Positions 27,632 through 35,749 of a stretch of DNA of 39,541 nt are shown here, piece after piece. Source of the DNA: Streptococcus parasanguinis (GTDB lineage Bacteria; Bacillota; Bacilli; Lactobacillales; Streptococcaceae). How positions within the stretch are numbered: position 1 is the first letter of the stretch; each line of letters starts with the position of its first letter. The DNA is taken from positions 1 through 39,541 of the forward strand of contig NZ_JUPI01000081.1 in assembly GCF_001074805.1 (NCBI RefSeq), in the 5' to 3' direction. The notes under the pieces are model-generated. The model did no database searches. It was not told the origin of the DNA and saw nothing but the letters and a program-made list of their open reading frames with translations. The position numbers and the translations under genes were made by a program.

Positions 27632-29202
27632 TTTTGATACTCCTGTAATAATCTCAATTTCTCAAGGGCAGCCCCACTGGCAATCACTTCACGTGCCAAG
27701 GCAATCCCTTCCTTGATAGAATCTACCTTGCCATTGGCATAAAAACCAAGGCCAGCATTCAGGACAGTCACCTCTAAGAAGGGACTCGCTTCATTCTTCA
27801 AGACGCTGAGCAAAATTTCCGCATTGCGTTTGGCGTCTCCACCACGTACTTGATCAATTTCAATGCGCTCCATTCCGATATCTTTTGGTTGAAAGCTGGA
27901 TAAGGTAACCTGTCCATTTTCCAGAATAGCGAGCTGGGTTTCCCCATCAAGACCTGCCTCGTCCAAACCTTGTGGACCACTCACCACCACTGCGCGTTTC
28001 CTTCCTAAATTCTTTAGAATCTCTGCCGTACTTTCCAGCATATCCGGACGACTGGTTCCCAATAGCTGGGTTTCTAGAGGAATCGGATTGATAAGAGGAC
28101 CAGTTAAGTTCATCACCGTTGGGACCCCTAGCGCCAAGCGAGCGGGCATAATATAGCGCATGCCAGGGTGCAAATTTTTGGCAAATAGAAAGACAATGCC
28201 CGATTTTTCAAACACTCGTCCCAAGTCTTCTGGACCCAAATCAAGGTTAATCCCTAGCGCTTCTAGCACATCCGCAGAACCAGATTTAGAAGAGATCGAG
28301 CGATTTCCGTGTTTCGCCATCTTGACACCACCGCCAGCGAGAACAAAGGCAGCTGTTGTTGAAATATTGAAACTATAAGAACGATCGCCCCCAGTTCCAC
28401 AATTGTCCATCGCTCCTTGAACTTCTGTAGGAATAGCGACTGCATAAGCCTGCATCACTTTTGCAATAGCCGTCCGTTCTTCAACAGTTTCCCCCTTCAT
28501 TTTGAGGCCTAGAAGCAGGGCCGTCACCTGCGCTTCTGAAGCACGACCAGCAACGACTTCCTCCATAGCAGCTTCTAACTCTGCACCGGTTAGATCCATT
28601 CCTTCCGCTACTTTAGCAAGCACTTGTTTCATCTTCCGCTCCTTGACTAGTTTGACAAAATTTTCGATGGTCTTGAGCCCATCTGGCGTCCCGATACTTT
28701 CTGGATGGTATTGGAAACCATAAATCGGTAAGCTGCGGTGTTGAATTCCCATAATTGCTTGATCATCCGTCGTCCGAGAGGTAATGACAAAATCCTCTGG
28801 CATGTCTTCAATCGTCAGCGAATGGTAGCGCATGACTGGGACTTCTTTTGCGACACCCGCGTATAGAGGAGAGGGAGCTTCTAGCTGGATCTGGCTTTGT
28901 TTGCCATGCATGACCTGTGGCGCCAATCCCAAGCGCCCTCCAAAAACTTCCGCAATCGCTTGATGTCCCAAGCAGATCCCCAAGATTGGTTTGATCCCTG
29001 CGAAATCTCGGATCATCTCCTCCATCTTGCCCGCATCCTTTGGCCAACCTGGACCTGGAGAAAAGACCAAGGCATCTGCTTCTTGGGCAACTTGGTACAG
29101 ATCCGGATCATCATTTCGAAGCACCTGGACCTCATCAAATTTTCCGATATACTGTGCTAAATTGTAAGTAAATGAATCGTAATTATCGACTAATAAAATC
29201 AT
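27628..29202 (-). CDS. trpGD: Fused anthranilate synthase glutaminase / phosphoribosyltransferase
   Basis: One 524-codon frame joins two enzymes. Residues 1-188 are TrpG, with C77 in GICLGHQ and H166/E168 in FQYHPES, supplying ammonia to TrpE. Residues from 191 are TrpD, with GTGGD (269-273), NISTT (279-283) and KHGNR (297-301), which adds phosphoribose to anthranilate. At the junction, M191 is preceded by AAGGAG at 6 bases, the relic or working start of a separate trpD. Separate trpG and trpD are usual in streptococci; fusion resembles E. coli TrpGD. The frame overlaps trpE and trpC by 4 bases each. Confidence 0.95.
   Translation of the reverse strand: MILLVDNYDSFTYNLAQYIGKFDEVQVLRNDDPDLYQVAQEADALVFSPGPGWPKDAGKMEEMIRDFAGIKPILGICLGHQAIAEVFGGRLGLAPQVMHGKQSQIQLEAPSPLYAGVAKEVPVMRYHSLTIEDMPEDFVITSRTTDDQAIMGIQHRSLPIYGFQYHPESIGTPDGLKTIENFVKLVKERKMKQVLAKVAEGMDLTGAELEAAMEEVVAGRASEAQVTALLLGLKMKGETVEERTAIAKVMQAYAVAIPTEVQGAMDNCGTGGDRSYSFNISTTAAFVLAGGGVKMAKHGNRSISSKSGSADVLEALGINLDLGPEDLGRVFEKSGIVFLFAKNLHPGMRYIMPARLALGVPTVMNLTGPLINPIPLETQLLGTSRPDMLESTAEILKNLGRKRAVVVSGPQGLDEAGLDGETQLAILENGQVTLSSFQPKDIGMERIEIDQVRGGDAKRNAEILLSVLKNEASPFLEVTVLNAGLGFYANGKVDSIKEGIALAREVIASGAALEKLRLLQEYQK
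28630..28644 (-). promoter_or_regulatory. Internal ribosome-binding site and start for free TrpD
   Basis: Inside the fused frame, AAGGAG (28639-28644), a 6-base spacer and an in-frame ATG (28630-28632, codon 191) match a normal initiation site exactly at the TrpD boundary. Confidence 0.6.
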
Positions 29203-30557
29203 CCTTCTTCTCCAATCCTTGTCATCGATTTTGCCTTATTGACGGTTTCTTGGTATTCATTTTCAGCAATCGAATCATAAACGATTCCTGCTCCGGCCTG
29301 CACATAAGCCTTCTTATTTTTGAGGATCATGGTTCGAATGGCAATAGCAAAATCAAGATCCCCCGTCACAGAGAGATAGCCAATAGCTCCCGCATAGACG
29401 CCTCGTTTCTCTTTCTCTGCTTCATAGATCCGCTTCATGGCTCGGATTTTCGGAGCACCCGAAACGGTTCCAGCTGGAAGAGTTGCCTTCAGAGCCTCAA
29501 TGGAGGCTAGCCCCGGAAGTAATTGCCCCTTGACAACACTGGTCAGGTGCATGACATAACGGAAGAATTCCACTTCCATATATTTGGTCACTTCGACCGT
29601 CCCATTTTGAGCGATACGCCCAATATCGTTTCGCCCTAGATCCACTAACATGCGGTGTTCTGCGACTTCTTTTGGATCCCCTGTCAACTCAGCTGCCAAT
29701 TGCCGATCAGCCTCTTCATCAATCCCTCTGGGACGTGTACCAGCAATGGGATTAGTTGCCACCACTCGGTCCTTGACTGACACCAGACTTTCTGGACTGG
29801 CCCCGATAATTTGGTACTCCCCAAAATCATAAAAGTAGAGATAATTCGAAGGGTTGGTCACGCGCAAATTGCGGTAATAATCCAATGGTTTCCCTGAAAA
29901 ATCAGCTGAAAAACGTTGACTGAGCACGCATTGGAACATATCTCCTTTTCGAATATAGTCCCGCGCTAGGGCCACCATTTCTTCAAACTCTTTTTGCTCC
30001 AAATGATTGTGGAAATGAAGCGCATGCAGATCCTTGTCCTGAAACTCTTCCTTTGCAGGTCTTGCCAACTGCTCTAACACTTGCTCCAGACTCGACGCTT
30101 GCTCTGCTTCACTTCGCCCACTATAGAGGTTCTCTTCCACCACATAGACCTTTTCCTTTTTGTGATCAAAAATCACATAGCTCTCATATAAGAAAAAGTG
30201 AAGATCTGGTGTGCCGATCGTATCTTCAGGAATGGAGCCAATGTTCTCATAGAGACCAATCAAGTCATAGCCGACAAATCCAATCGCCCCACCGTTAAAA
30301 GGGAGCTCTTCAGAAGTTTTCGTTTTGACCGTGATGCGGTTCAAAAAGTCCAAAGGATCCTCTTCAACAATTTGATCATTGTAATAGAGAATGCCATGTT
30401 CAAACTTGACTTCACTGACTGGCCGATAGGCTACAATTGAAAAACGCGCATTCTCTTTTTCACGAGGGATCGACTCCAAAATCATTTTATGGGGCGCATC
30501 CAAACGCATATAAGCCAAAATTGGACTCAAAACATCAGCAGATAAAACTTTTTTCAT
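29199..30557 (-). CDS. trpE: Anthranilate synthase component I
   Basis: TrpE (452 residues) makes anthranilate from chorismate. The LES-type tryptophan feedback site appears as [15 protein letters not shown] near residue 27, and the catalytic C-terminal half has [12 protein letters not shown] and [14 protein letters not shown]. It is the first gene of the operon, after the T-box leader, with GAGAGG before the ATG and a 4-base ATGA overlap into trpGD. Confidence 0.97.
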   Translation of the reverse strand: MKKVLSADVLSPILAYMRLDAPHKMILESIPREKENARFSIVAYRPVSEVKFEHGILYYNDQIVEEDPLDFLNRITVKTKTSEELPFNGGAIGFVGYDLIGLYENIGSIPEDTIGTPDLHFFLYESYVIFDHKKEKVYVVEENLYSGRSEAEQASSLEQVLEQLARPAKEEFQDKDLHALHFHNHLEQKEFEEMVALARDYIRKGDMFQCVLSQRFSADFSGKPLDYYRNLRVTNPSNYLYFYDFGEYQIIGASPESLVSVKDRVVATNPIAGTRPRGIDEEADRQLAAELTGDPKEVAEHRMLVDLGRNDIGRIAQNGTVEVTKYMEVEFFRYVMHLTSVVKGQLLPGLASIEALKATLPAGTVSGAPKIRAMKRIYEAEKEKRGVYAGAIGYLSVTGDLDFAIAIRTMILKNKKAYVQAGAGIVYDSIAENEYQETVNKAKSMTRIGEEG

Positions 30558-30598
30558 ATCAGAAACCTCTCTTCTAGAACTCTTTTATTCTAATGAAT

Positions 30599-30688
30599 TC
30601 AGCTGGCTAAGGCTAGCTGGGTCATCATACGTTCAATTATCTCTTTGGGATCAATGTGCCTAAGCTCTCTTCGCTTGCTAAGGCACAT
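30599..30688 (-). other. Second hairpin between the T-box terminator and trpE
   Basis: Twelve bases (30677-30688) pair with 30654-30665 with one mismatch. GCTAAGGC also recurs at 30606-30613, so alternative pairings are possible. It may affect trpE translation or protect the message after read-through. Confidence 0.5.
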
Positions 30689-30690
30689 AG

Positions 30691-30940
30691 AAAAGCCCTC
30701 ACACAAAAACTGTGTGAGGGCGTAGTGTCCGCGGTGCCACCTCTTTTATAGGGAAAAATAGCTGGTCTTTCCCCATATCTCTATCTCCTCTATCAAGGAG
30801 TTGCACGGTAAGGGGTGCCAACCGAATTCACATGGGTTAGAATTCATTGATCATAACAGTCCAATTTTCATCAGTCGCTATTGCTTGTTCGCAATTCCCA
30901 CAAGCTCCCTGAAAATAGCCGACTCATTACTTTTCTGTTG
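30691..30940 (-). promoter_or_regulatory. T-box riboswitch specific for tRNA-Trp
   Basis: The leader has the canonical T-box GGTGGCACCGCGG (30729-30741), the stem-I AGGGAG and GTGGGAA loop motifs near 30890-30906, and a UGG specifier (30861-30863) followed by A. UGGC in the T-box fits a GCCA tRNA 3' end, as in tRNA-Trp. The terminator is an 11-base-pair stem (30711-30721 with 30695-30705) followed by TTTT. Uncharged tRNA-Trp should allow read-through into trpE. Confidence 0.93.
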
Positions 30941-30945
30941 CTACC

Positions 30946-30973
30946 ATTATAACCCTTTTTCTTCGAAAGTCAA
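30946..30973 (-). promoter_or_regulatory. trp operon promoter
   Basis: -35 TTGACT (30968-30973), 16 bases, -10 TATAAT (30946-30951). Transcription should start near 30939, at the 5' end of the T-box. Confidence 0.82.
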
Positions 30974-31055
30974 TAAAATTTTTAGTCTTTTTTTATACTT
31001 TTTTCTATACTTATTTAATAAAATCAGCCAAAAGATCCCTAGCGAAACGTCTTTT

Positions 31056-31418
31056 TTATCCCAAAAATAGGATACTCAACAAAGTCAAAATTGCAGGACC
31101 GCCTTGAGTCAAGATAATCTTTTTATTGGCTGTCATCGCACCGTAAGCCGCTGCTCCAATAATAAAGAGCACAAAAATCGTAACGACTTCAATATTTTTG
31201 GACACAAACAATCCATACAAGAGGAAGACACCGATCAAGGCATTGTATATCCCTTGATTTTTAAATAAAGAGGTCACAGATGGACGAGCGAGTTCTTCTT
31301 TCTCCATGTTGAAAACCCGACTGGTGGTATCAGATGTGGTTCGGATACTCTCCAAATAAAATATGTATAAATGCTCCAGTGCAGCAAGACTTGCTAAAAC
31401 AATTGTTAGTAATGACAT
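31056..31418 (-). CDS. DUF1304 family membrane protein
   Basis: The 120-residue protein has four hydrophobic segments (about 1-23, 55-74, 76-96, 103-119) and the family's typical EHLYIFYLES and NQGIYNALIG stretches. Its function is unknown. AAGGAG precedes the ATG. It follows the MarR gene by 15 bases, so it is probably the regulated partner, perhaps in stress or lipid-linked responses (inference). A weak AAAAGA/TCTTTT stem (31050-31055 with 31030-31035) is the only candidate terminator. Confidence 0.85.
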   Translation of the reverse strand: MSLLTIVLASLAALEHLYIFYLESIRTTSDTTSRVFNMEKEELARPSVTSLFKNQGIYNALIGVFLLYGLFVSKNIEVVTIFVLFIIGAAAYGAMTANKKIILTQGGPAILTLLSILFLG

Positions 31419-31433
31419 CGTAGATTCTCCTTT

Positions 31434-31862
31434 TTATTCAATCGTTATTTGTTCAATACCAGATACTAATTTGTCCAGCAGGTAAGAAAATTGCTCTTGT
31501 TCTTGAGCAGTCAAAATGCGGCTCATCTGATCTTTCACTGCCACATGATAGCGAGGGGGATGTTTGACCAACCGATTATAGGCCATATCCGTCAAATGAA
31601 TTACAATTTCCCGCTGGTTTTTTGGATTTCGACTCCGATGGACAAACCCTTCCCTTTCCAATATTTTGAAATGCCGGGTTAAAGCCGCTGGATCAATCTG
31701 TAAACGTTCCTGAACCGCGATCTGATTGCAAGGTGCTTGTTCTAATAAATACTGCAAAATTTGATAACGTGTTAAGCTAATCCCTAGTCGCTTTTCAAAT
31801 AGCTGTGTAGTCGATTGATCTGCCAAACGTAGTTGGTAGAGCAAATCATTTATTTCTGCCAT
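31434..31862 (-). CDS. MarR family transcriptional regulator
   Basis: The 142-residue protein has a winged helix-turn-helix: the recognition region is about 47-70 (QIAVQERLQIDPAALTRHFK) and the wing about 71-92. No ligand can be inferred. It leads an operon with the DUF1304 gene. Two similar palindromes cover its promoter, so it probably represses itself. Confidence 0.92.
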   Translation of the reverse strand: MAEINDLLYQLRLADQSTTQLFEKRLGISLTRYQILQYLLEQAPCNQIAVQERLQIDPAALTRHFKILEREGFVHRSRNPKNQREIVIHLTDMAYNRLVKHPPRYHVAVKDQMSRILTAQEQEQFSYLLDKLVSGIEQITIE

Positions 31863-31880
31863 ATTCCTTCTCCAAATTAT

Positions 31881-31909
31881 TTTTGATGCATCAATAATTG
31901 ATTAGTCAA
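31881..31909 (-). promoter_or_regulatory. marR promoter with two TTGA-N4-TCAA operators
   Basis: -35 TTGACT (31904-31909) and a weak -10 TCAAAA (31881-31886) are 17 bases apart. TTGATGCATCAA (31883-31894) covers the -10 side and TTGATTAGTCAA (31898-31909) covers the -35; their centres are 15 bases apart. Confidence 0.65.
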
Positions 31910-31966
31910 TCATAAACTTTTTCTTCCATCCGGGCAAGAAAAAAAGCTGGCACTGTTTTTTCGCAC

Positions 31967-32063
31967 AAAAAAAGCCGCCTGATTGGGCGACTCTTAGGGA
32001 GATTATTATGAAAAAGAAAAGTTTTAGGATTTTTCTAAACAAAGTTAGGAGGTCTTTGTTTAT
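31967..32063 (-). ncRNA. csRNA: CiaR-dependent small RNA
   Basis: A small RNA of about 97 bases. Transcript order: a hairpin (32054-32061 with 32037-32044) showing CCTCCT in its loop; a single-stranded stretch containing CATAATAATCTCCCTA (31995-32010), complementary to both a Shine-Dalgarno and an AUG; then a terminator (31986-31991 with 31974-31979) with seven T residues. This two-hairpin, anti-ribosome-binding-site layout is that of streptococcal csRNAs, which block translation of targets such as competence genes. The promoter carries a CiaR-like repeat. Confidence 0.85.
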
Positions 32064-32069
32064 GGTTCT

Positions 32070-32102
32070 ATTATAGCGGACATTTCTTAAAGAAAGCTTA
32101 CG
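32070..32102 (-). promoter_or_regulatory. CiaR-type promoter of the small RNA
   Basis: TATAAT (32070-32075) lies exactly 10 bases from TTTAAG (32086-32091), which is 5 bases from CGTAAG (32097-32102). This matches the TTTAAG-N5-TTTAAG CiaR site with two differences in the distal half. Confidence 0.8.
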
Positions 32103-32130
32103 ACTTTATTTCAAAATGAAAACAATCTCT

Positions 32131-32760
32131 TTACAGATTCTTTTCAGCGTTTAAAATAGCTGGAATATCTAGTAAACTTTCCATCTGATAATTACCTTCA
32201 TAGTCAGACGTCAAGAAATTGATACTCTGAATCTGGCTATTTCTTGCAAAGTCAATATCCAGGCTCCGATCCCCAATATAGTAGATCTTTTCCGGATGCA
32301 ACCCGTACTTCTTCATCAGATAAATGGCTGCTTCTGGGTTAGGCTTGCGTGCAAAACCACTTTGACTGGTCAAAATCTCTTTAAAAAAAGATTCCAAACC
32401 CAAGTCCCGTAGGATGACCAAGGCATTCTCTCCCTTATGGGTATAGACAAATTGTTCTATACCAGCATCCTTCGCCCAGGACAGGACATCACGCGCCCCC
32501 TCCATCAGAAGGACCTGGGCATTTTTCTCTGCTAGACTTTCTGCTCGGCGAAGATTTAAGTCAGTCACATCCAGTTGATGCTCTGCTGCCACCTCGACTA
32601 AAAGATCTTGAACCGAGTGCTTTAAGATGTAGTCTTTAATGCTGGCTCGGTCAAACGGAAGCTGATAAGATGCATAGGTCTCCTCAAGACCCGCCAGAAT
32701 AGCATCATAGGAATCCAGCAAGGTGCCATCCAAATCCCAAATAAAAGCTCGTTTTGTCAT
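32131..32760 (-). CDS. HAD-family phosphatase
   Basis: The 209-residue protein is a haloacid-dehalogenase-type hydrolase, probably a phosphoglycolate-phosphatase-like enzyme of small phosphorylated metabolites. The nucleophile motif is WDLDGTLLDS (D9, D11); the later lysine motif is KPNPEA and the acidic motif GDRSLDID. The cap is a small helical insert. Its ATG overlaps the transporter stop as ATGA, so it is in the same operon. Substrate not known. Confidence 0.9.
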   Translation of the reverse strand: MTKRAFIWDLDGTLLDSYDAILAGLEETYASYQLPFDRASIKDYILKHSVQDLLVEVAAEHQLDVTDLNLRRAESLAEKNAQVLLMEGARDVLSWAKDAGIEQFVYTHKGENALVILRDLGLESFFKEILTSQSGFARKPNPEAAIYLMKKYGLHPEKIYYIGDRSLDIDFARNSQIQSINFLTSDYEGNYQMESLLDIPAILNAEKNL

Positions 32761-34034
32761 TTTCTCTCTCCTACTTTTCGTCTATAAAGTTGGCTCAAAA
32801 ACAGCCAGCGAAAGCCATTGTCCAGCAAGGTCCCTGTCCAGACCCCTGGAAGGCCAAAGCCAAGGGTTACTCCAAGCAGATAACCGGCTCCAATTCGAAT
32901 GACCCACATGCCAATGGTCGTTGCATAAAATGGAAGTTCCCCATTTCCTAAGCCTTGCCAAACAGCAGTATAGATGACTGTTCCTGCTGTAAAGGGTGTT
33001 CCTAACAAAGAAAAGAGGACAACCGATAGGCTAGCTTCTACCGCTTTCGCATCTTGTGTGTAGAGATGGGTCAGAAGGGTGCCCCCGAAAAAGATACCCA
33101 GAGCAATGGGCAACATCAATACAAAGGACAGCCAGTAAGACTGCTTTCGAAGGCGGTCAATCTGCTCAAAATCCCCTTCACCGAGGCTTCGTGCTACGAG
33201 CATGACCGTCGCTGTGGCCACTCCAAACACCGGCATGTAGTTAAACTGGGTCAAGGTCTCTCCGATGGCATTTCCGGCGACTGCCTCAGTCCCAAAAGCA
33301 ACCACGATCGCAATGATCACCACATCTCCAGCTCGCATCATCAGCCGTTCTCCGGCAGCTGGAAGCGCTAAGTTCAAGAGCTTACGATCCAATCCCCAAC
33401 GAAGGGGGGCAAAGGGTAACTGGACTTTTTGCCACAAGAGGATGACCCCAACCAGACGGGCTAGCACAGTCCCCAAAGCTGCTCCGACAATGCCCCAACC
33501 AAAAAGGAAAATAGCCACAGAGGAGAATAAAGCATTCAAAACATTGGTCAACAAGCTGACATACATGGGAATACGTGGATTGTTGGCCACCCGAACCAAG
33601 GAGCCCAAGGTCGTCATCAATCCTAAGAGAACAATGGTCCCGCCGACCAAGGAAAGGTAAATCCCCCCACTTTCGGCGACTGCAGCTTCCGTTCCCAACA
33701 GCGAAATCATCTGGCGTCCAAACAACAGCGAAGCCCCTCCTAAGAGAGCACTCACCAACAAGGTCACCTTTAGTGACTCTGTCGCATGGTAGGCAATGTT
33801 GGCTTGATTTTTTTCACCCAAGCTTTTGGACATGACACTGGCAACTGCCGCACCCAGTGCCAAAAAGATGGCTTGATAGATGGTGATGATATTGCCTGCG
33901 ACAGAAACACCCGAGATGGCAATCAAGCCCAGGTGAGCCACTAAATAAGAGTCCACCATACCCATCAGCATTTGTAAGAAATTTTCACCCATGGCAGGAA
34001 GGGCGATATTTAAGATTTTTTTGTATGAATTCAT
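32757..34034 (-). CDS. MATE family efflux transporter
   Basis: This 425-residue membrane protein has twelve hydrophobic segments in two halves and belongs to the multi-antimicrobial extrusion (MATE) family, which exports cationic drugs or metabolites using ion gradients. MNSYKKILNIALPAMGENFLQ is close to the pneumococcal transporter that also lies downstream of thrC. The ATG has no visible Shine-Dalgarno and lies 8 bases after the thrC terminator stem; a TATATA sits at 34038-34043. Substrate unknown. Confidence 0.9.
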   Translation of the reverse strand: MNSYKKILNIALPAMGENFLQMLMGMVDSYLVAHLGLIAISGVSVAGNIITIYQAIFLALGAAVASVMSKSLGEKNQANIAYHATESLKVTLLVSALLGGASLLFGRQMISLLGTEAAVAESGGIYLSLVGGTIVLLGLMTTLGSLVRVANNPRIPMYVSLLTNVLNALFSSVAIFLFGWGIVGAALGTVLARLVGVILLWQKVQLPFAPLRWGLDRKLLNLALPAAGERLMMRAGDVVIIAIVVAFGTEAVAGNAIGETLTQFNYMPVFGVATATVMLVARSLGEGDFEQIDRLRKQSYWLSFVLMLPIALGIFFGGTLLTHLYTQDAKAVEASLSVVLFSLLGTPFTAGTVIYTAVWQGLGNGELPFYATTIGMWVIRIGAGYLLGVTLGFGLPGVWTGTLLDNGFRWLFLSQLYRRKVGERK

Positions 34035-34064
34035 GCGTATATAAAAGAGCCAAACGGCTCTTTT
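34035..34064 (-). terminator. thrC terminator
   Basis: A perfect 9-base-pair stem (34056-34064 with 34043-34051, loop GTTT in the RNA) lies about 20 bases after the thrC stop and directly before the MATE start. The tail TTTTATATA is short, so read-through is likely. Confidence 0.7.
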
Positions 34065-34084
34065 GATCTTTCTAATACAGAGAA

Positions 34085-35569
34085 TTAAAGTCCCAAGTAG
34101 TCTTCTACGGCTGCTTGCATGTCTTTGGCTGCCACGCTTGTACGATGGCGAACCGGTGCAGTTTCAAGGCCGTCTACAGCCGGTGGCACAGGAACACCTG
34201 AGAGTGTGTGTAATTTAGCCAAGGCTTCGAAATCACCTAGACCTGTCTCGCCTGTCACCGCTTCTACTGCTACCACTGGGAATTTATAAGGACTTGCTGT
34301 AGAGGCAATGACTGTTTTAGCAGTATCTCCTGTTTGGCTCCGGTATTTTTGATAAACGGCTGATGCTACGGCTGTATGAGGGTCTTCGATGTAATCAGAC
34401 GCTTCATAGACCCGCTTGATCTCTGCAGCAGTTTCTGCTTCATCTGCGTATGCAGCCGCAAACAAATCTAAGATGTCTGCATCAAAGTTGAACAATTGGT
34501 ACTGACCTGTTGCAACAAGGCTTTCCATCAATTCTTTGGTCTTTGTGGCATCATTGCCTACCAAGTGGAAAATCAAGCGTTCCAAGTTTGAAGAGACCAA
34601 AATATCCATCGATGGGCTAGTGGTCACCTTGAACTCACGTTTCTTATCATAGACATGTGTTTTGAAGAAGTCTGTCAAGACATTGTTTTCATTTGACGCA
34701 CAGATCAATTTCCCAACTGGAAGACCGATTTGTTTGGCATAGAAAGCTGCCAAGATATTTCCAAAGTTTCCTGTTGGGACGGTAAAGTTGACTTTTTCTC
34801 CCGCTGTGATTTGGCCTGTCTTCACCAATTGCGCATAGGCGTATACGTAATAGACAACCTGAGGCACCAAACGACCAATGTTCATAGAGTTGGCTGATGA
34901 GAATTGCATCTTGTTGGCTGCTAATTTTTCACGGAGCGCCACATCATTGAACATGTGTTTGACATTGGTTTGGGCATCGTCAAAGTTTCCATCGATGGCG
35001 ATGACATGGGTATTGTCCCCCGTTTGAGTCGTCATTTGCAATTCTTGCACCTTGCTGACACCATCTTTTGGATAAAAGACAATGATCTCTGTCCCTGGAA
35101 CATCGGCAAAACCTGCCATGGCAGCTTTACCAGTGTCCCCTGATGTCGCTGTCAAGATGACGATTTTATTTTCCAGACCGTGCTTTTTAGCTGCTGTTGT
35201 CATAAAGTAAGGCAAGATCGACAAAGCCATATCTTTAAAGGCAATGGTTGAACCATGGAAAAGTTCCAAGTTGTATTGGCCATCGAGTTTGACAAGCGGA
35301 GCAATGGCTGGCGTATCAAACTTGCTGTCATAGGCATGAGAAATACAGTAGTCCAATTCTTCTGCCGTAAAGTCGTCCAAAAAGGCTGACAATACAAGCT
35401 TAGCCACTTCTTGGTAAGAAGCGTCTTTGAGGGTGTTAAAATCTAGCTCCACTTGAGGATAAGAGACCGGAGTAAACAAGCCGCCATCTGTTGCCAAACC
35501 TTGAAGGATGGCTTGACTAGCTGTTACAGTATTTTTTTCATCTCGTGTTGATTGGTAAACTAATGTCAT
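34085..35569 (-). CDS. thrC: Threonine synthase
   Basis: ThrC (494 residues) converts O-phosphohomoserine to threonine with pyridoxal phosphate. FHGSTIAFKDMALS contains the PLP lysine, ATSGDTGKAAMAGF the phosphate-binding loop and VPTGNFGNILAAF a late conserved stretch. The length fits the long fungal/bacterial form. It stands apart from hom-thrB. AAGGA precedes the ATG. Confidence 0.97.
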   Translation of the reverse strand: MTLVYQSTRDEKNTVTASQAILQGLATDGGLFTPVSYPQVELDFNTLKDASYQEVAKLVLSAFLDDFTAEELDYCISHAYDSKFDTPAIAPLVKLDGQYNLELFHGSTIAFKDMALSILPYFMTTAAKKHGLENKIVILTATSGDTGKAAMAGFADVPGTEIIVFYPKDGVSKVQELQMTTQTGDNTHVIAIDGNFDDAQTNVKHMFNDVALREKLAANKMQFSSANSMNIGRLVPQVVYYVYAYAQLVKTGQITAGEKVNFTVPTGNFGNILAAFYAKQIGLPVGKLICASNENNVLTDFFKTHVYDKKREFKVTTSPSMDILVSSNLERLIFHLVGNDATKTKELMESLVATGQYQLFNFDADILDLFAAAYADEAETAAEIKRVYEASDYIEDPHTAVASAVYQKYRSQTGDTAKTVIASTASPYKFPVVAVEAVTGETGLGDFEALAKLHTLSGVPVPPAVDGLETAPVRHRTSVAAKDMQAAVEDYLGL

Positions 35570-35601
35570 GACTGTTTCATTCCTTTACTAGTAGTCTTCT
35601 C

Positions 35602-35607
35602 ATTATA
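35602..35607 (-). promoter_or_regulatory. thrC promoter -10
   Basis: TATAAT preceded by TGA (extended -10), about 35 bases before the thrC ATG. The -35 region is weak (GTTAAA-like at 17 bases). Confidence 0.6.
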
Positions 35608-35671
35608 TCATAAATGTCAGAAAATTTAACGGCTTTTCGCCAAATCTTGGCAAAGGTCGGCAAACAGAATC

Positions 35672-35713
35672 AAGATAAAAGAGAGCAGGAGCAACCATTT
35701 TGCCCCTACTCCC
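35672..35713 (-). terminator. hisS terminator
   Basis: A 14-base-pair stem (35700-35713 with 35681-35694) containing three G-U pairs and a 5-base loop, followed by TTTTATCTT on the minus strand. Confidence 0.8.
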
Positions 35714-35749
35714 AGATAAATTTTGTCTATACTTGTCCTTCAAGCTCGA

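Noticed and set aside
30599-30688. Minus-strand 29-codon frame starting MCLSKRRELRH just after the T-box terminator
   Set aside because: No ribosome-binding site, starts in the terminator tail and coincides with a hairpin. A leader peptide is possible but not supported.
32008-32076. Plus-strand 22-codon frame with a perfect AGGGAG-ATTATT-ATG start
   Set aside because: It is the mirror image of the csRNA linker, which is complementary to an SD and AUG by design. There is no plus-strand promoter or terminator fitting it.
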